Positions 1 through 11,099 of a DNA stretch of 40,000 bases are shown piece by piece. The stretch is taken from the NCBI GenBank assembly GCA_021502835.1, contig JAKFGP010000010.1, positions 1 to 40,000 of the forward strand. The letters run 5' to 3'. Position 1 is the stretch's first letter. Every line of letters starts with the position of its first letter. A model generated the notes under the pieces. That model searched no databases. It saw nothing but the letters and a program-made list of their open reading frames with translations, and had not been told where the DNA came from. This DNA is from Streptomyces thinghirensis (GTDB taxonomy: Bacteria; Actinomycetota; Actinomycetia; Streptomycetales; Streptomycetaceae). Made by a program: the position numbers and the translations under genes.

Positions 1-30
1 CCCGTTCGCGGTGATGGCCGGAGTGGTCAT
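1..30 (-). CDS. Possible start of next leftward gene (partial)
   Basis: An ATG at 30-28 is preceded by a good ribosome binding site (GAGGAG, about 7 nt upstream) and opens MTTPAITANG before the window ends. In Streptomyces a DUF4097 gene is often followed by a drug-resistance type ABC transporter ATPase whose N-terminus looks like this. The ABC assignment is an inference from ten residues and context. The ATG overlaps a TGA (ATGA), which would fit translational coupling to the upstream gene. Confidence 0.35.
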   Translation of the reverse strand, partial: MTTPAITANG

Positions 31-709
31 GATGGGTGCTCCTCGGAGGCTGCGGGCGACGATGTCGCCGTAGGAGGTGGTCGCGTGGATGGTCAGGTCC
101 GCGGCGGCGCCGTCGGTGTTCCTGAGCGAGTTGTGAATCTGGCCGTAGCCGGTGCCGGCGTCCAGGGAGGTGGAGACCCGTGGGCGGCGCCGACCGACAC
201 CTCAGCGTCCTCGGTGCGCAGCACGACCGTGCCGCGCGCGGCCTCGGCGATCCGGATGTCGCCCTTGGCGGTCCTGATCTCCGCGGGCCGTCCAGGCGGC
301 CGACCGAGACGTCACCGGCGAGGGTGGTGAGCCGGGCACTCGCGGCCTCGTCGAGCTTGACCGAGCCGTGCGAGCTCTCGAAGGCGACGTCGCCGAGCCG
401 TCCGACGCCCCGGAATTCGGCGCTGGCCGCCTTCGCCTCGACCCGGGAGTCGGCGGGCAGCCGGATGGTCACCTCGATGGAGCCGGAGCTGCCGAGGATC
501 CGGTTGTCCGCCGAAGCCTCGACCCGCAGGACGCCGTCGCCGTATTCGACCCTGGTCTGCTCCGCCGCCTTCACGTCGCGGCCGTTCGAGGCGTTCGCGG
601 GCAGTACCTCGACGGTGGTGTCGGCCCGGTCGGCGGCGATGAACCGGATGCGTCCGGCGGGGATGTCCAGGACGGTGGCGATCGGGGTGGGAGTGTCGAA
701 CGTCTGCAT
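27..709 (-). CDS. DUF4097 family beta-strand repeat protein
   Basis: About 225 residues, starting at ATG 709 (MQTFDTPTPIATVLDIPAG) behind AGGAGAG. The body is a run of short beta-strand repeats rich in Gly, Asp, Ala and Val, for example GSIEVTIRLPADSRVEAKAA and LTTLAGDVSVGRL, typical of DUF4097 proteins. These are predicted beta-solenoid folds of unknown biochemical role, often next to regulators and exporters. Two single-base deletions break the frame near 286 and 178. The 3' end is uncertain: the visible frame runs into the next ATG with no stop, and the overlapping TGA at 29-27 is the probable stop if one more indel is present. It diverges from the regulator at 934 and shares the repeat-rich promoter region, so it is probably that regulator's target. 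Confidence 0.82.
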
Positions 710-754
710 CGTGCTCTCCTTCGTCGCGCTGCTTTCTGACGTTCGAAACGCTAC

Positions 755-880
755 GTTGCATTCACGTATCTATCAACAACTCCGTTGCATCGAATCTCTA
801 TCACCGCAGGTAGCATCTAGTTATTTGTTGCAATGGCTTTCCCTGTTAACGCAACGACGGGCTCGTTCTCGTTGCAATGG
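755..880. promoter_or_regulatory. Cluster of GTTGCA-type motifs (putative operators)
   Basis: This AT-richer divergent region holds GTTGCA at 755-760, GTTGCAT at 784-790, GTTGCAATGG at 827-836 and again at 871-880, plus an inverted GCAAC at 851-855. One copy overlaps the candidate -35 box of the rightward regulator gene. Repeated motifs between a regulator and a divergent gene suggest autoregulatory operators; binding by the adjacent protein is inferred. Confidence 0.5.
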
Positions 881-901
881 ATTGAAAGCGAACGCTATAG
901 T
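872..901 (+). promoter_or_regulatory. Candidate promoter of the HTH regulator gene
   Basis: TTGCAA at 872-877 and TATAGT at 896-901 are separated by 18 bp, a reasonable vegetative sigma-factor promoter. The -35 box lies inside a GTTGCAATGG motif, so protein bound there would block transcription. The start codon is about 33 bp downstream. Confidence 0.5.
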
Positions 902-933
902 GGTGACACCACGGCAGTACGAAGGAGGCAGCG

Positions 934-1703
934 GTGCCCGGAGGCAGGCTCACTCAGCAGGAACGTCAGCGGATCGCACTCGGGCTGGCCGACGGCCTCG
1001 CCTACGCGGAGATCGCCAGACGCCTCGACCGCCCGACCTCGACGATCACGCGCGAGGTGATGCGCACCGGCGGCCCCACCGCCTACCGTGCCGACCTCGC
1101 CCACCGCGCCACCGAACACCGAGCCCACCGGCGCCGGCAGGCCGCCCCCAGGGCCCGAAGGCGCCGCCGCAGGCCCACGGGCGGGACGCCGACGCCGTGC
1201 GGGAGTACGAGGAGGTGTTCACCACCGTCCTCATGGCCTCGGGCATGCCCAAGATGATGGCCCGGGTCATGGCCTGTCTCACCCTCACCGACTCCGGCAG
1301 CCTCACCGCGTCCGAACTCGTCCAGCGCCTCCAGGTGAGCCCGGCGTCCGTCTCCAAGGCGATCGCGTTCCTCGACGAGCAGGCCTTCGTCCGCCGGGAA
1401 CGCGACGAACGCCGCCGCGAGCGCCTACGTCGTCGACGACGACATCTGGTACCAGTCGACGGTGGCCAGCGCCCGGTCCATCGCCCAGGTCGTCGAGACC
1501 GCACGGCAGGGCGTAGGCGTCCTCGGCTCCGGCACCCCGGCCGGTGCCCGCCTGGAGAACGTCGCCCGCTTCCTCGACTTCGTCAGCGAGAGCACCGCCC
1601 GCGCCGCCGAGCAGGCCCGCGAGGTCCTCCACACGAAAGCCAGGACGACCGGGCCCGCGGCGCCGGACGCGGAACGACGCGACAGGGAGCCAGGACAGCG
1701 TGA
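934..1703 (+). CDS. Two-HTH transcriptional regulator (IS30-type HTH plus MarR/GbsR-like domain)
   Basis: Starts at GTG 934 behind AAGGAGG (922-928): MPGGRLTQQERQ. Residues about 1-45 (QRIALGLADGLAYAEIARRL then RPTSTITREV) form an HTH_38/IS30-transposase-type helix-turn-helix. After a basic linker, a second winged HTH of MarR/GbsR type follows: LTDSGSLTASELVQRLQVSP then ASVSKAIAFLDEQAFVRRER and a wing RDERRRERYVVDDDIWYQS. The C-terminal helical part (RLENVARFLDFVSESTARAA) is probably for dimerisation. Indels occur near 1150-1165 and 1415-1430, and one near the 3' end is needed to reach TGA 1701-1703, so that end is approximate. Two DNA-binding domains in one protein fit the multiple half-sites upstream. 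It probably represses itself and the divergent DUF4097 gene. No transposase catalytic domain is present. Confidence 0.8.
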
Positions 1704-1743
1704 TCAGGCGCCGCGTCGACTCCCCGCCGCGCCCTCCGGCGTC

Positions 1744-2645
1744 CTACAGCCAGCTCGCGAACTCCAGCAGCAGTTCCGCGTCCTGCTCCTGGCCCACCCG
1801 GCGGGCCCGTACGCCCGACTCGACAGCGCGGAACAGCGTCCAGCCGCGCAGCCGTTCCTGGTCGACCTCCAGCGACTCCGCGAGCCGCTTGACCCGCCGC
1901 CGGGTCGTCGAGGCGCCCGAAGGCTGGGCGATGAGGTCCTCCACCCGGTCCTGCACCAACCGTGCGAGGTCGAAGGCGCTCTCGCCGACCACCGGGTCCG
2001 GGCCCACGGCGAGCCAGGGCATCCGGTCCCCGGCGAGCACCTTGCTCTGCCGGAACGTGCCGTGCAGAAGCCGCGCCCTCGGGCGGCGCGGCCAGCAGTT
2101 CCTCGCGGGCCGCGAGCGCCGCGTCGACCAGCGGCGCCACCTCGGGGCCGGCCACCCGCGCCCGCCCGCATGGCCTCGGCCTGCCGCCCGGTCCGCTCGG
2201 CCACGGTCTCGAAAGGGTGACCGGCGGGCGGCTCGACCCACAGCCGCCGCAGCGTCCCCGGCGGCCTCCAGCAACGCCTCTGCCTCCGGCAGCGACCGCA
2301 CCGAAACGTCCGGATGCAGCCGCTCCAGCAGCAGTACGCCCTCCGCGTCTCCGCTTCGAGCAGCTGTACGGCGCCCAGCCCGCCCCAGTGGGCGAGCGCG
2401 GCCCGCCTGCTCTCCGGGCGCGCCCGGCGCGGGGCCAGCTCAGCACCGCCGGCGTCCCGCCGGCCGTCCGCACCAGGACCACCAGATCGCTGCGCCCGCC
2501 GGGCACCTGCACCCGCTCGGCGGTCAATTCCTGCGCAGCGCCACGGTCTGCTCCGCCGTTTCGGGCAGCTTCAACCAGTCGTCACCGTCCGGTGCCGTCT
2601 CACCGAGCGCTCCTGACCAGGAGCGCCGCGCGGTTCGAAAGCCAT
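1744..2645 (-). CDS. Aminoglycoside phosphotransferase-like protein, catalytic Asp replaced
   Basis: About 300 residues from ATG 2645 (MAFEPRGAP, behind GGAAGGAA) to TAG 1746-1744 (LLLEFASWL). The N-lobe reads WLKLPETAEQTVALRR and ERVQVPGGRSDLVVLVRTAG; the C-lobe has RSLPEAEALLEAAG, a Brenner-like segment LHGTFRQSKVLAGDRMPWLA and GPDPVVGESAFDLARLVQDR. This is the layout of APH(6)/hydroxyurea-type phosphotransferases. The expected HGD catalytic Asp is Thr (HGT, around 2050-2060), in a stretch where the frame is intact, and the metal-binding DPK-like motif is GPDP. Activity is therefore doubtful. Indels lie near 2620, 2530, 2440, 2330 and 2200. The start is 38 bp after the stop of the DUF4439 gene, so it may be the last gene of a small operon. 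Its substrate is unknown. Confidence 0.75.
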
Positions 2646-2683
2646 GCGCGAGCTGTTCCTTCCCGTACGGGCAGCCGTACGTG

Positions 2684-3211
2684 TTACGCGGTCGGTGTCC
2701 CCGAAGCCGAAGCCGAAGCCGTAGCCGTAGCCGAAGCCGTAGCCGGGTCCGAGGCCGCATCCGGGGCCGACGGGCCGCCGGCCCGCTCGGCGAGCCCAGG
2801 GAAGGCTACGCTCCCGCCGCGCCAGCGCACCGCCTGACTGACGCCTCCCGCAGCGCCTCCCTGCCGCCGCTGCCCGGCGTGTTCGCCCTCCGCCGCCCGC
2901 ACCAGGTCCGAATAGACACCGGCCACGCGTTCCTCCAGCCTCGGCCGCCAGTCGCACCGCCGCCGCCGAGTCCGGCACCTCGAAGGGCAGCGCGTACCCG
3001 GCCGCAGCGGCGACCGGCTTGCCGCCGAGGTCGCGCACCCTGCGGGCCAGCGCGTCCCGCCGCGCCCGGTGGGCGTCGTAGGCCGTCCGCGCCTCGGTAC
3101 GCCGTTCCTCGCCGACCCGGCCGCCGACGATCCCGTAGCCGTACACGGCCGCTGCTCCGCCGCCAGCGCCGCCTGGACGGCGTCCAGTTCCCGGTTCTCC
3201 GCCCCGCTCAC
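2684..3211 (-). CDS. Ferritin-like DUF4439 domain protein
   Basis: GTG 3211 (MSGAENRELDAVQAALAAEQ) to TAA 2686-2684. The conserved core is AAVYGYGIVGGRVGEERRTE, RTAYDAHRARRDALARRVRD, AAGYALPFEVPDSAAAVRLA and LEERVAGVYSDLVRAAEGE, matching the four-helix DUF4439 ferritin-like domain. Its function is unknown; a metal-binding or oxidative-stress role is only suggested by the fold. Start and end share one frame, with paired indels near 3150 and 2990 that leave and re-enter it. The C-terminus is an Ala/Ser/Thr dipeptide tail encoded by a hexanucleotide repeat. Its start overlaps the stop of the upstream gene as GTGA, so the two are probably translationally coupled. Confidence 0.78.
   Translation of the reverse strand: MSGAENRELDAVQAALAAEQRPCTATGSSAAGSARNGVPRRGRPTTPTGRGGTRWPAGCATSAASRSPLRPGTRCPSRCRTRRRRCDWRPRLEERVAGVYSDLVRAAEGEHAGQRRQGGAAGGVSQAVRWRGGSVAFPGLAERAGGPSAPDAASDPATASATATASASASGTPTA
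2698..2755. repeat. Imperfect hexanucleotide tandem repeat (ccgaag/ccgtag)
   Basis: Roughly nine tandem six-base units of the type CCGAAG or CCGTAG. In the chosen minus frame they encode an alternating (Ala-Ser/Thr) tail for the DUF4439 protein. The other frames would give Gly-Tyr/Phe or Arg-Leu dipeptides, so the tail depends on the frame being right here. Confidence 0.7.
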
Positions 3212-3758
3212 CCGTCACCCTCCGTCAGCAGATACACGTGCGCGGATCCGGCCGCCGCCACCGAGGCTGAGCAGCCGGGCGAGCCGCCCGGCACCTCCAG
3301 CAGCGCCCCGGCCCGCCGGTCGGCCAGCTCCCGCTCGGCGGCGGCGAGCAGGGCCAGGGCGTCCTTCTCGGCCGCCGGTACGGCGGCGGAGGCGTCCTCC
3401 GGCCCGGCGGCCCGCGCGGAGACCGAGGGCGACGCCTTCGGGGAGGCCGCACGCACGGCACCGAACGCCTCCGCGTGCCGCACCACCTCCGCGCGCAGCG
3501 GTCCTAGCCGCTCCGCCAGCCCCGGATGTGCGGTGATCACCGCTGCGTACCGCCCGGCCAGTTCCTCGCTGTCCCGGGCCGCACGCGCGCGTGCCCGGTC
3601 GGCGGCCGACGGACTGCGCCTCCGTGCCGCCGTCGCCCGGCCCGCCGGAACAGCCGACGAACAGGCGGCCCCGGCGCCGAGGCGAGCAGGGTCCTTCTGC
3701 GCGGCCCCGAGGGCAGGCGTGGCGATGCGGGCGGGCGCGGCGATGAGGAAAACGACAC
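3208..3758 (-). CDS. Putative lipoprotein, ferritin-like relative
   Basis: Ends at TGA 3210-3208, overlapping the next start (GTGA). The mature part is Ala-rich and helical: SEELAGRYAAVITAHPGLAE, RLGPLRAEVVRHAEAFGAVR and LALLAAAERELADRRAGALL, closing with AHVYLLTEGDG. The N-terminal region is broken by an indel near 3660: one frame gives RRTLLAS and the other GAGAACSS, which together look like a twin-Arg or Sec signal with a lipobox Cys. I chose GTG 3758 (MSFSSSPRPP, with GAGGAC upstream) over TTG 3798 because it keeps a signal-like N-terminus. The coupling suggests that an exported and a cytoplasmic helical-bundle protein act together. Function unknown. Confidence 0.65.
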
Positions 3759-3885
3759 GGCAGACGTCCTCGACAGGCTCGTACGGAAGCGACGGCAAAG
3801 CGACGGGCGAGCGGCGGGAACCCGCGGTGCGGCCTGCCCGTGATCACGGTACCCGGGCCCTGGCCGGGCACCACCATTGGCGCCG

Positions 3886-3928
3886 CCGGTCCCGGGTGGA
3901 CGGCAACACCCCCGGGACCGGATACTCT
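3886..3928 (+). promoter_or_regulatory. Hairpin and candidate -10 upstream of rimP
   Basis: A perfect 11-bp inverted repeat, CCGGTCCCGGG at 3886-3896 and CCCGGGACCGG at 3911-3921, is followed at once by TACTCT (3923-3928), a plausible -10 box for the rimP-nusA-infB operon. The hairpin may end upstream transcription or bind a regulator. No clear -35 is seen. The leader would be about 55 nt. Confidence 0.4.
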
Positions 3929-3984
3929 CTGACCAGACACGCGATCCATCTCACAACAGCACACGCGGCCGAGGAGTCACCCGG

Positions 3985-4511
3985 ATGAGCACCACCGCAG
4001 AGCGAGAGGCTGCGAGAGCTGCTGGAGCCGCTCGTCGCCTCCCAGGGCCTGGACCTCGAAGAGATCGCGGTGGACTCGGTCGGCCGCAAGCGTGTGCTGC
4101 GTGTCGTCGTCGACTCCGACACCGGTGCGGACCTGGACCGGATCGCCGATGTGAGCCGCGCTCTCGGCGAAGCTCGACGAGAGCGACGCGATGGGCGAGG
4201 CCGAGTACACCCTCGAGGTCGGCACTCCGGGCGCGGAGCGTTCCTCACCGAGCACCGCCACTATGTGTGCGCCACGGACCGCCTGGTGCGGTTCCAGCTC
4301 CACGAGGGCGGCGAACTGGTCGCACGCATTCCTCGGCGTGGACGACGACGGACTCGACCTCGAGTGCCCGGAGTGAAGGGCCGCAAGGCCACCACCCGCG
4401 AGACTCGCCTTCGCCGACATCGACAAGGCCCGCGTCCAGGTGGAGTTCAACCGCAAGGACGACAGCGGCGACAAGAACGACAAGAACACGACGGAAGAGG
4501 AGGAGGCGTAG
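3985..4511 (+). CDS. rimP: Ribosome maturation factor RimP
   Basis: RimP assists assembly of the 30S subunit. It starts at ATG 3985 behind GAGGAG (3971-3976) and ends at TAG 4509-4511, about 175 residues. Conserved segments are RLRELLEPLVASQGLDLEEI, AVDSVGRKRVLRVVVDSDTG, ADLDRIADVSRAL, GEAEYTLEVGTPGAER, RLVRFQLHEGGELVARI and a charged tail ending TTEEEEA. At least six indels (near 3997, 4163, 4229, 4250, 4326 and 4400) scatter it across three frames, but every expected block is present in order. It is the first gene of the conserved rimP-nusA-ylxR-infB cluster, and the nusA start lies 2 nt after its stop. Confidence 0.92.
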
Positions 4512-4513
4512 CC

Positions 4514-5550
4514 GTGGACATCGACATGAGCGCCCTGCGGGGCTTGGTACGGGAGAAGGAGATCTCCTTCGACCTGCTGGTCCAAGCGATCGAGTCGGCC
4601 CTCCCCATCGCCTACCACCGCACCGAGGGAAGCCGCCGACACGCGCGCGTGGAGCTCAACCGGGACACCGGGCATGTGACCGTGTGGGCGAAGGAGGACC
4701 CTGACGACCTCGAAGAGGGCCAGGCGGCCCGGGAGTTCGACGACACCCCGTCCGACTTCGGCCGTATCGCCGCCAGCACCGCGAAGCAGGTCATCTGCAG
4801 CGGCTGCGCGACGCCGAGGACGACGCGACGCTCGGTGAGTACGCCGGCCGTGAGGGCGACATCGTCCACCGGCGTGGTCCAGCAGGGCCGCGACCCGAAG
4901 AACGTGCTCGTCGACATCGGCAAGCTGGAGGCCATCCTGCCGGTGCAGGAGCAGGTGCCGGGCGAGACCTACCCGCACGGCATGCGGCTGCGCTCGTACG
5001 TCGTCCGGGTGGCCAAGGGCGTGCGCGGCCCCTCCGTGACGCTGTCCCGCACGCACCCCAACCTGGTGAAGAAGCTCTTCGCCCTGGAGGTGCCGGAGAT
5101 CGCCGACGGGTCCGTCGAGATCTCGGCGATCGCCCGCGAGGCCGGCCACCGCACCAAGATCGCCGTACGCTCCACCCGCTCGGGCCTGAACGCCAAGGGC
5201 GCCTGCATCGGCCCCATGGGCGGCCGGGTGCGCAACGTCATGGGCGAGCTGAACGGCGAGAAGATCGACATCGTCGACTGGTCGGACGACCCGGCCGGAG
5301 ATGGTGGCGAAACGCGCTCTCCCCGGCCCGTGTTCCAAGGTTGAGGTCGTGGACCTGGCGGCCCGCTCCGCACGCGTGATCGTGCCCGACTACCAGCTGT
5401 CGCTGGCGATCGGCAAGGAGGGCCAGGAACGCCCGCCTCGCGGCCCGGCTGACCGGCTGGCGGATCGACATCAGGCCGGACACCGAGCAGCCGTCCGAGC
5501 ATTCGTCCGAGCAGTCGTCCGACCGTCCGTCGACGGGGCGCGGGGAATAG
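4514..5550 (+). CDS. nusA: Transcription termination/antitermination factor NusA
   Basis: NusA binds RNA polymerase and nascent RNA to control pausing, termination and antitermination. GTG 4514 (MDIDMSALRGLVREKEISF) follows a GGAGGAGG inside the rimP end. The N-terminal domain (residues 1-110) leads to the S1 domain (GDIV-TGVVQQGRDPKNVLVD), then KH1 (VSVTLSRTHP-like region, KLFALEVPEIADGSVEISAI) and KH2 (IVPDYQLSLAIGKEGQNARL reconstructed). It ends with a short Ser/Glu tail at TAG 5548-5550. About 340 residues, the usual actinobacterial size without C-terminal acidic repeats. Indels: a lost base near 4793 compensated near 4868, several at 5295-5340, and one near 5430. Confidence 0.95.
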
Positions 5551-5652
5551 ATCCAAGCCGCACGGCGCTGAGATCACGACAGTCTTGCGTGCGGTATGTG
5601 TTCGATTCTTGCCCCAAAGGGGTGAGGTCGGTCCGGGGAGGTAGACTTAGCT

Positions 5653-5942
5653 GTGTCCGGCCGGACACGTACCCGAGCATGCCCCGAGGCACCCGCGTGG
5701 GGTGCCGGAGCGAGCGGTCAAGAGCGAGCTGCTGCGCACCGTGGCGGTCGAGGGTGATTGCACCCCGATCCACGCGGTACGCTGCCCGGCCGGGGTGCCT
5801 ATGTGCACCCCGCACCGGTCTGTGTCGACCAGGCAGTGCGCCGCAAGGCGTTCCGCGGCGCTCCGCGTTCCCGGGGCCGCTCGACGTAAAGGCGTTGCGC
5901 CGCTACGTCGAGCAGGCACAGGGTTGCCGACAGCAGCTGTAG
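5653..5942 (+). CDS. ylxR: YlxR family (DUF448) RNA-binding protein
   Basis: A small basic protein, nearly always between nusA and infB, with an RNA-binding fold. GTG 5653 (VSGRTRTRACPE) begins a Cys-rich motif reconstructed as CPERTCVGCRER. It continues ERAVKSELLRTVAVEGD, an Arg/Gly loop with a YVHPAPVCVDQAVRRKAF-like segment, and LDVKALRRYVEQAQGCRQQL before TAG 5940-5942. About 95 residues, with several indels (near 5685, 5700, 5765, 5800 and 5860). A GGGAGG at 5636-5641 is the probable ribosome binding site. The 100 bp before it contain only a weak CCCC-aaa-GGGG hairpin. Confidence 0.85.
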
Positions 5943-6020
5943 GCAACGTGCCAAGGAAGACGAGCCGTACGGAACCCCGTGCGGCCTGGTACCTCGCGAA
6001 GTGAAAGCAGGTCGAGATTG

Positions 6021-6053
6021 CGATGAGCACTCGATGAGTACGCGATGAGTACG
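6021..6053 (+). repeat. Three tandem 11-bp repeats upstream of infB
   Basis: CGATGAGCACT (6021-6031) is followed directly by CGATGAGTACG twice (6032-6042 and 6043-6053). The 11-bp period puts each copy on about the same face of the helix. Each also contains an ATGAGT that could pose as a start codon, but no ribosome binding site or open frame supports a peptide. The role is unknown: a protein site or a leader RNA element. Confidence 0.7.
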
Positions 6054-6069
6054 CCCATGAACTAGCGAC

Positions 6070-6090
6070 GGTCCGGACGCAACCCGGACC
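6070..6090 (+). promoter_or_regulatory. Leader hairpin just before the infB ribosome binding site
   Basis: GGTCCGG (6070-6076) pairs perfectly with CCGGACC (6084-6090) around a 7-nt loop, four bases before GAGGAG. A second GGTCCGG at 6111-6117, just after the GTG start, could pair with the same right arm. A translational switch is possible but inferred. Confidence 0.5.
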
Positions 6091-6103
6091 TCAGAGGAGC
6101 GAA

Positions 6104-9178
<3,075 letters not shown>

Positions 9179-9273
9179 CAGCCCCGACTTCCGAGACGGT
9201 GCGGTCCGGGGCCGGTCGGCGGAGCACAATATCCGTCGATCGGCCCCGGGCGTTCGTTGTACGGTTCCGATGT

Positions 9274-9295
9274 CCCCGCCACATGGATGGCGGGG
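9274..9295 (+). terminator. Hairpin between infB and DUF503
   Basis: CCCCGCCA (9274-9281) and TGGCGGGG (9288-9295) form a perfect 8-bp stem with a 6-nt loop and no T tract. It may be a partial terminator or processing site within the operon. Confidence 0.5.
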
Positions 9296-9333
9296 CCATC
9301 GATCCCGAGCCGGCGGGTGAACCGGTTGCACAC

Positions 9334-9627
9334 ATGTATACGGGGACGCTGTCCTTCGACCTCCTCCTCGGCGACGCACATTCGCTGAAGGAGAAGCGCT
9401 CCGTCGTCCGCCCGATCGTTGCTGAGCTCCAGCGGAGTACGCGGTGAGCGCGGCCGAGGTGGAGCACATGGATTTGCACCGGCGGGCGGTCGTCGGCCTC
9501 GCCCTGGTGTCCGGTGACGCGGGGCACCTGTCCGACGTACTCCTCGACCGGTGCGAGCGACTGTGGCAGGCCGCCCCAGGTGGAGCTGCTGTCCGTCAGA
9601 CGGCGCTTCCACGGCGACGACGACTGA
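9334..9627 (+). CDS. DUF503 (YlxP-like) family protein
   Basis: A small conserved protein usually found between infB and rbfA; its function is not established, though ribosome-linked roles are suspected from context. ATG 9334 gives [20 protein letters not shown] then [20 protein letters not shown] (one lost base near 9433), [40 protein letters not shown] and [15 protein letters not shown], ending TGA 9625-9627. Further indels lie near 9540 and 9568. About 97 residues. The ribosome binding site is weak (GGGTGA), so translation may depend on the operon transcript. Confidence 0.88.
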
Positions 9628-9693
9628 CCAGAGAACGCGCAGAAGCATGCGCAGACGAAGCGCAGACGAAGAAAGAGAACGGGAGACGGACCA

Positions 9694-10161
9694 GTGGCCC
9701 GACCAACGCGCGGGCGAAAGGCTGGCGGACCTCATCCGAGGTGGTGGTGGCCCAGAAGCTGCAGCGCGGGATTCAAGGACCCGCGGCTCGGCTCGCACGT
9801 ACTATCACGGACACCCGGGTCATGGGTGACCTGCGGGAGGCGACCGTCTTCTACACGGTGTACGGGGACGAGGAGCGCGCGGCCGCGAGCGCCGGCCTGA
9901 GAGCGCCGCGGCATCCTGCGCTCCGAGGTCGGCTAGGCGGCGGGCGTGAAGTTCACGCCACCCTGACCTTCGTCTGGACGCCCTCCCGGAACACCGCCCG
10001 GAACATCGAGGACCTCCTCGACAAGGCGCGGCAGTCCGACGAGAAGGTGCGCAGGCGATCGGAGCGCCGCGCGTACGCCGGTGAGGCGGATGGCCGTACC
10101 GTAAGCCGGACGAGGCCGAGGACGACGCCGGGCCGACGAGACGGACGACACCAAGCAATGA
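9694..10161 (+). CDS. rbfA: 30S ribosome-binding factor RbfA
   Basis: RbfA binds the 16S rRNA 5' domain during late 30S maturation. GTG 9694 follows GGGAG (9681-9685). Reconstructed segments are MADNARAKRLADLIREVVAQ, KLQRGIKDPRLGSHVTITDT, RVMGDLREATVFYTVYGDEE, FTPTLTFVLDALPDTARNIE and DLLDKARQSDEKV, the single KH-like RbfA fold, followed by an acidic tail (DEAEDDAGADETDDTK). The stop TGA 10159-10161 overlaps the truB ATG (ATGA). About 155 residues, with indels near 9698, 9719, 9742, 9771, 9890, 9935 and 10055. Confidence 0.92.
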
Positions 10162-11075
10162 CCGGATGCCACCCCACGCCCGACGGCCTTGTCATCGTCG
10201 ACAAGCCGTCGGGCTTCACTTCGCACGACGTCGTCGCCAAGATGCGGCATCGCCCGCACCCGGCGCGTCGGGCACGCCGGCACGCTCGACCCGATGGCGA
10301 CGGGCGTCCTGGTCCTCGGTGTGGAGCGGGCGACCAAGCCTCGGGCACCTCGCCCTCACCGAGAAGGAGGTCGAGCACGATCAGGCCTGGGCAGACGCAC
10401 ACCTGACCGACGACGCCGAGGGCAGATCACGGGGTCGCAGGACGCTCGAAGGTCACCCGGGACGCCGTCGACGCCGCCGTCGCCAAGCTGGCCCGGCCGT
10501 ACCATGCAGGTGCCGTCCAAGGTCAGCGCCATCAAGATCAAGGGCGTGCGGCCTCGGCTGTGGGCGCCGAGGGCGAGGAGTTCGAGATCCCCGCCCGCCC
10601 CGTCACCGTCTCCTCCTTCGCGGTGGATGACGTCCGGGACGCCGTCGCCGAGGACGGCACCCCGGTACTGACTCCGGTGGTCTCGGTGGTTTGCTCCTCC
10701 GGCACCTATATCCGCGCCCTCGCCCGCGACTCTGGGCGCCGACCTGGGCCGCGGGGGGCCACCTCACGGCCCTGCGCCGCACCCGTGTCGGCCCGTACAA
10801 GCTGGGGGGGGGGGGTGGCCAAGACGCTGGACCAGCCCAGCAGGGGACCTCACCGTCATGCCGATCGCGGACGCGGCCACCGCCGCCTCCCCGCGCTGGA
10901 CGTGGACGCCAAGCGCGCAGGCGCGGTTGCTCACCAACGGTGTGTACGCCTTGGAGATGCCCGACTTCTACCGGGCGCCGGTGCCGTCGCCGTCTTCGAT
11001 CCCGAGGGCTGCCGCCTTCGCGCTCGTGGAGGAGCACAAGGGCAAGGCGAAGAGCCTGGCCATATTTCCGGCTGA
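10158..11075 (+). CDS. truB: tRNA pseudouridine(55) synthase TruB
   Basis: TruB makes pseudouridine-55 in the T-psi-C loop of tRNAs. ATG 10158 overlaps the rbfA stop. It reads DGLVIVDKPSGFTSHDVVAK, then the catalytic motif VGHAGTLDPMATGVLVLGVE with the nucleophile Asp at 10288-10290, MQVPSKVSAIKIKGVR, VVSVVCSSGTYIRALARDLG and the C-terminal PUA-like region (LLTNGV-LEMP, FALVEEHKGKAKSLA), ending TGA 11073-11075. About 300 residues, the normal length. Indels are frequent. A run of 12 G at 10804-10815 replaces the sequence expected for KLDAAKTLDQ. It is the last gene of the translation operon, followed by a strong terminator. Confidence 0.94.
10804..10815 (+). repeat. Run of 12 G inside truB
   Basis: A 12-base homopolymer lies where TruB homologues encode Leu-Asp-Ala-Ala-Lys. 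It is best explained as a collapsed or miscalled stretch in the assembly. Confidence 0.8.
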
Positions 11076-11099
11076 GCCGACCCTGCGTCGGGGCTCCGC

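Noticed and set aside
934..1060. Transposase or IS30-type insertion sequence
   Set aside because: Only the HTH_38-like DNA-binding segment is present; no DDE catalytic domain or terminal inverted repeats were found.
1544..3988. An 814-codon plus-strand open frame
   Set aside because: It is Arg/Pro/Ser/Ala low-complexity with no domain, and lies antisense to three recognisable minus-strand genes. It is a high-GC shadow frame.
3977..5338. A 453-codon minus-strand open frame across rimP and nusA
   Set aside because: Antisense shadow: the plus strand carries unmistakable RimP and NusA blocks, and the minus product has no family resemblance.
5551..5652. tRNA gene between nusA and ylxR
   Set aside because: No acceptor stem pairing, T-psi-C arm or anticodon arm could be folded; only a 4-bp hairpin is present.
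6021..6060. Short leader peptide starting at one of the ATGAGT codons
   Set aside because: No Shine-Dalgarno precedes any of the ATGs and the frames show no attenuator-like codon run; treated as a DNA/RNA repeat.
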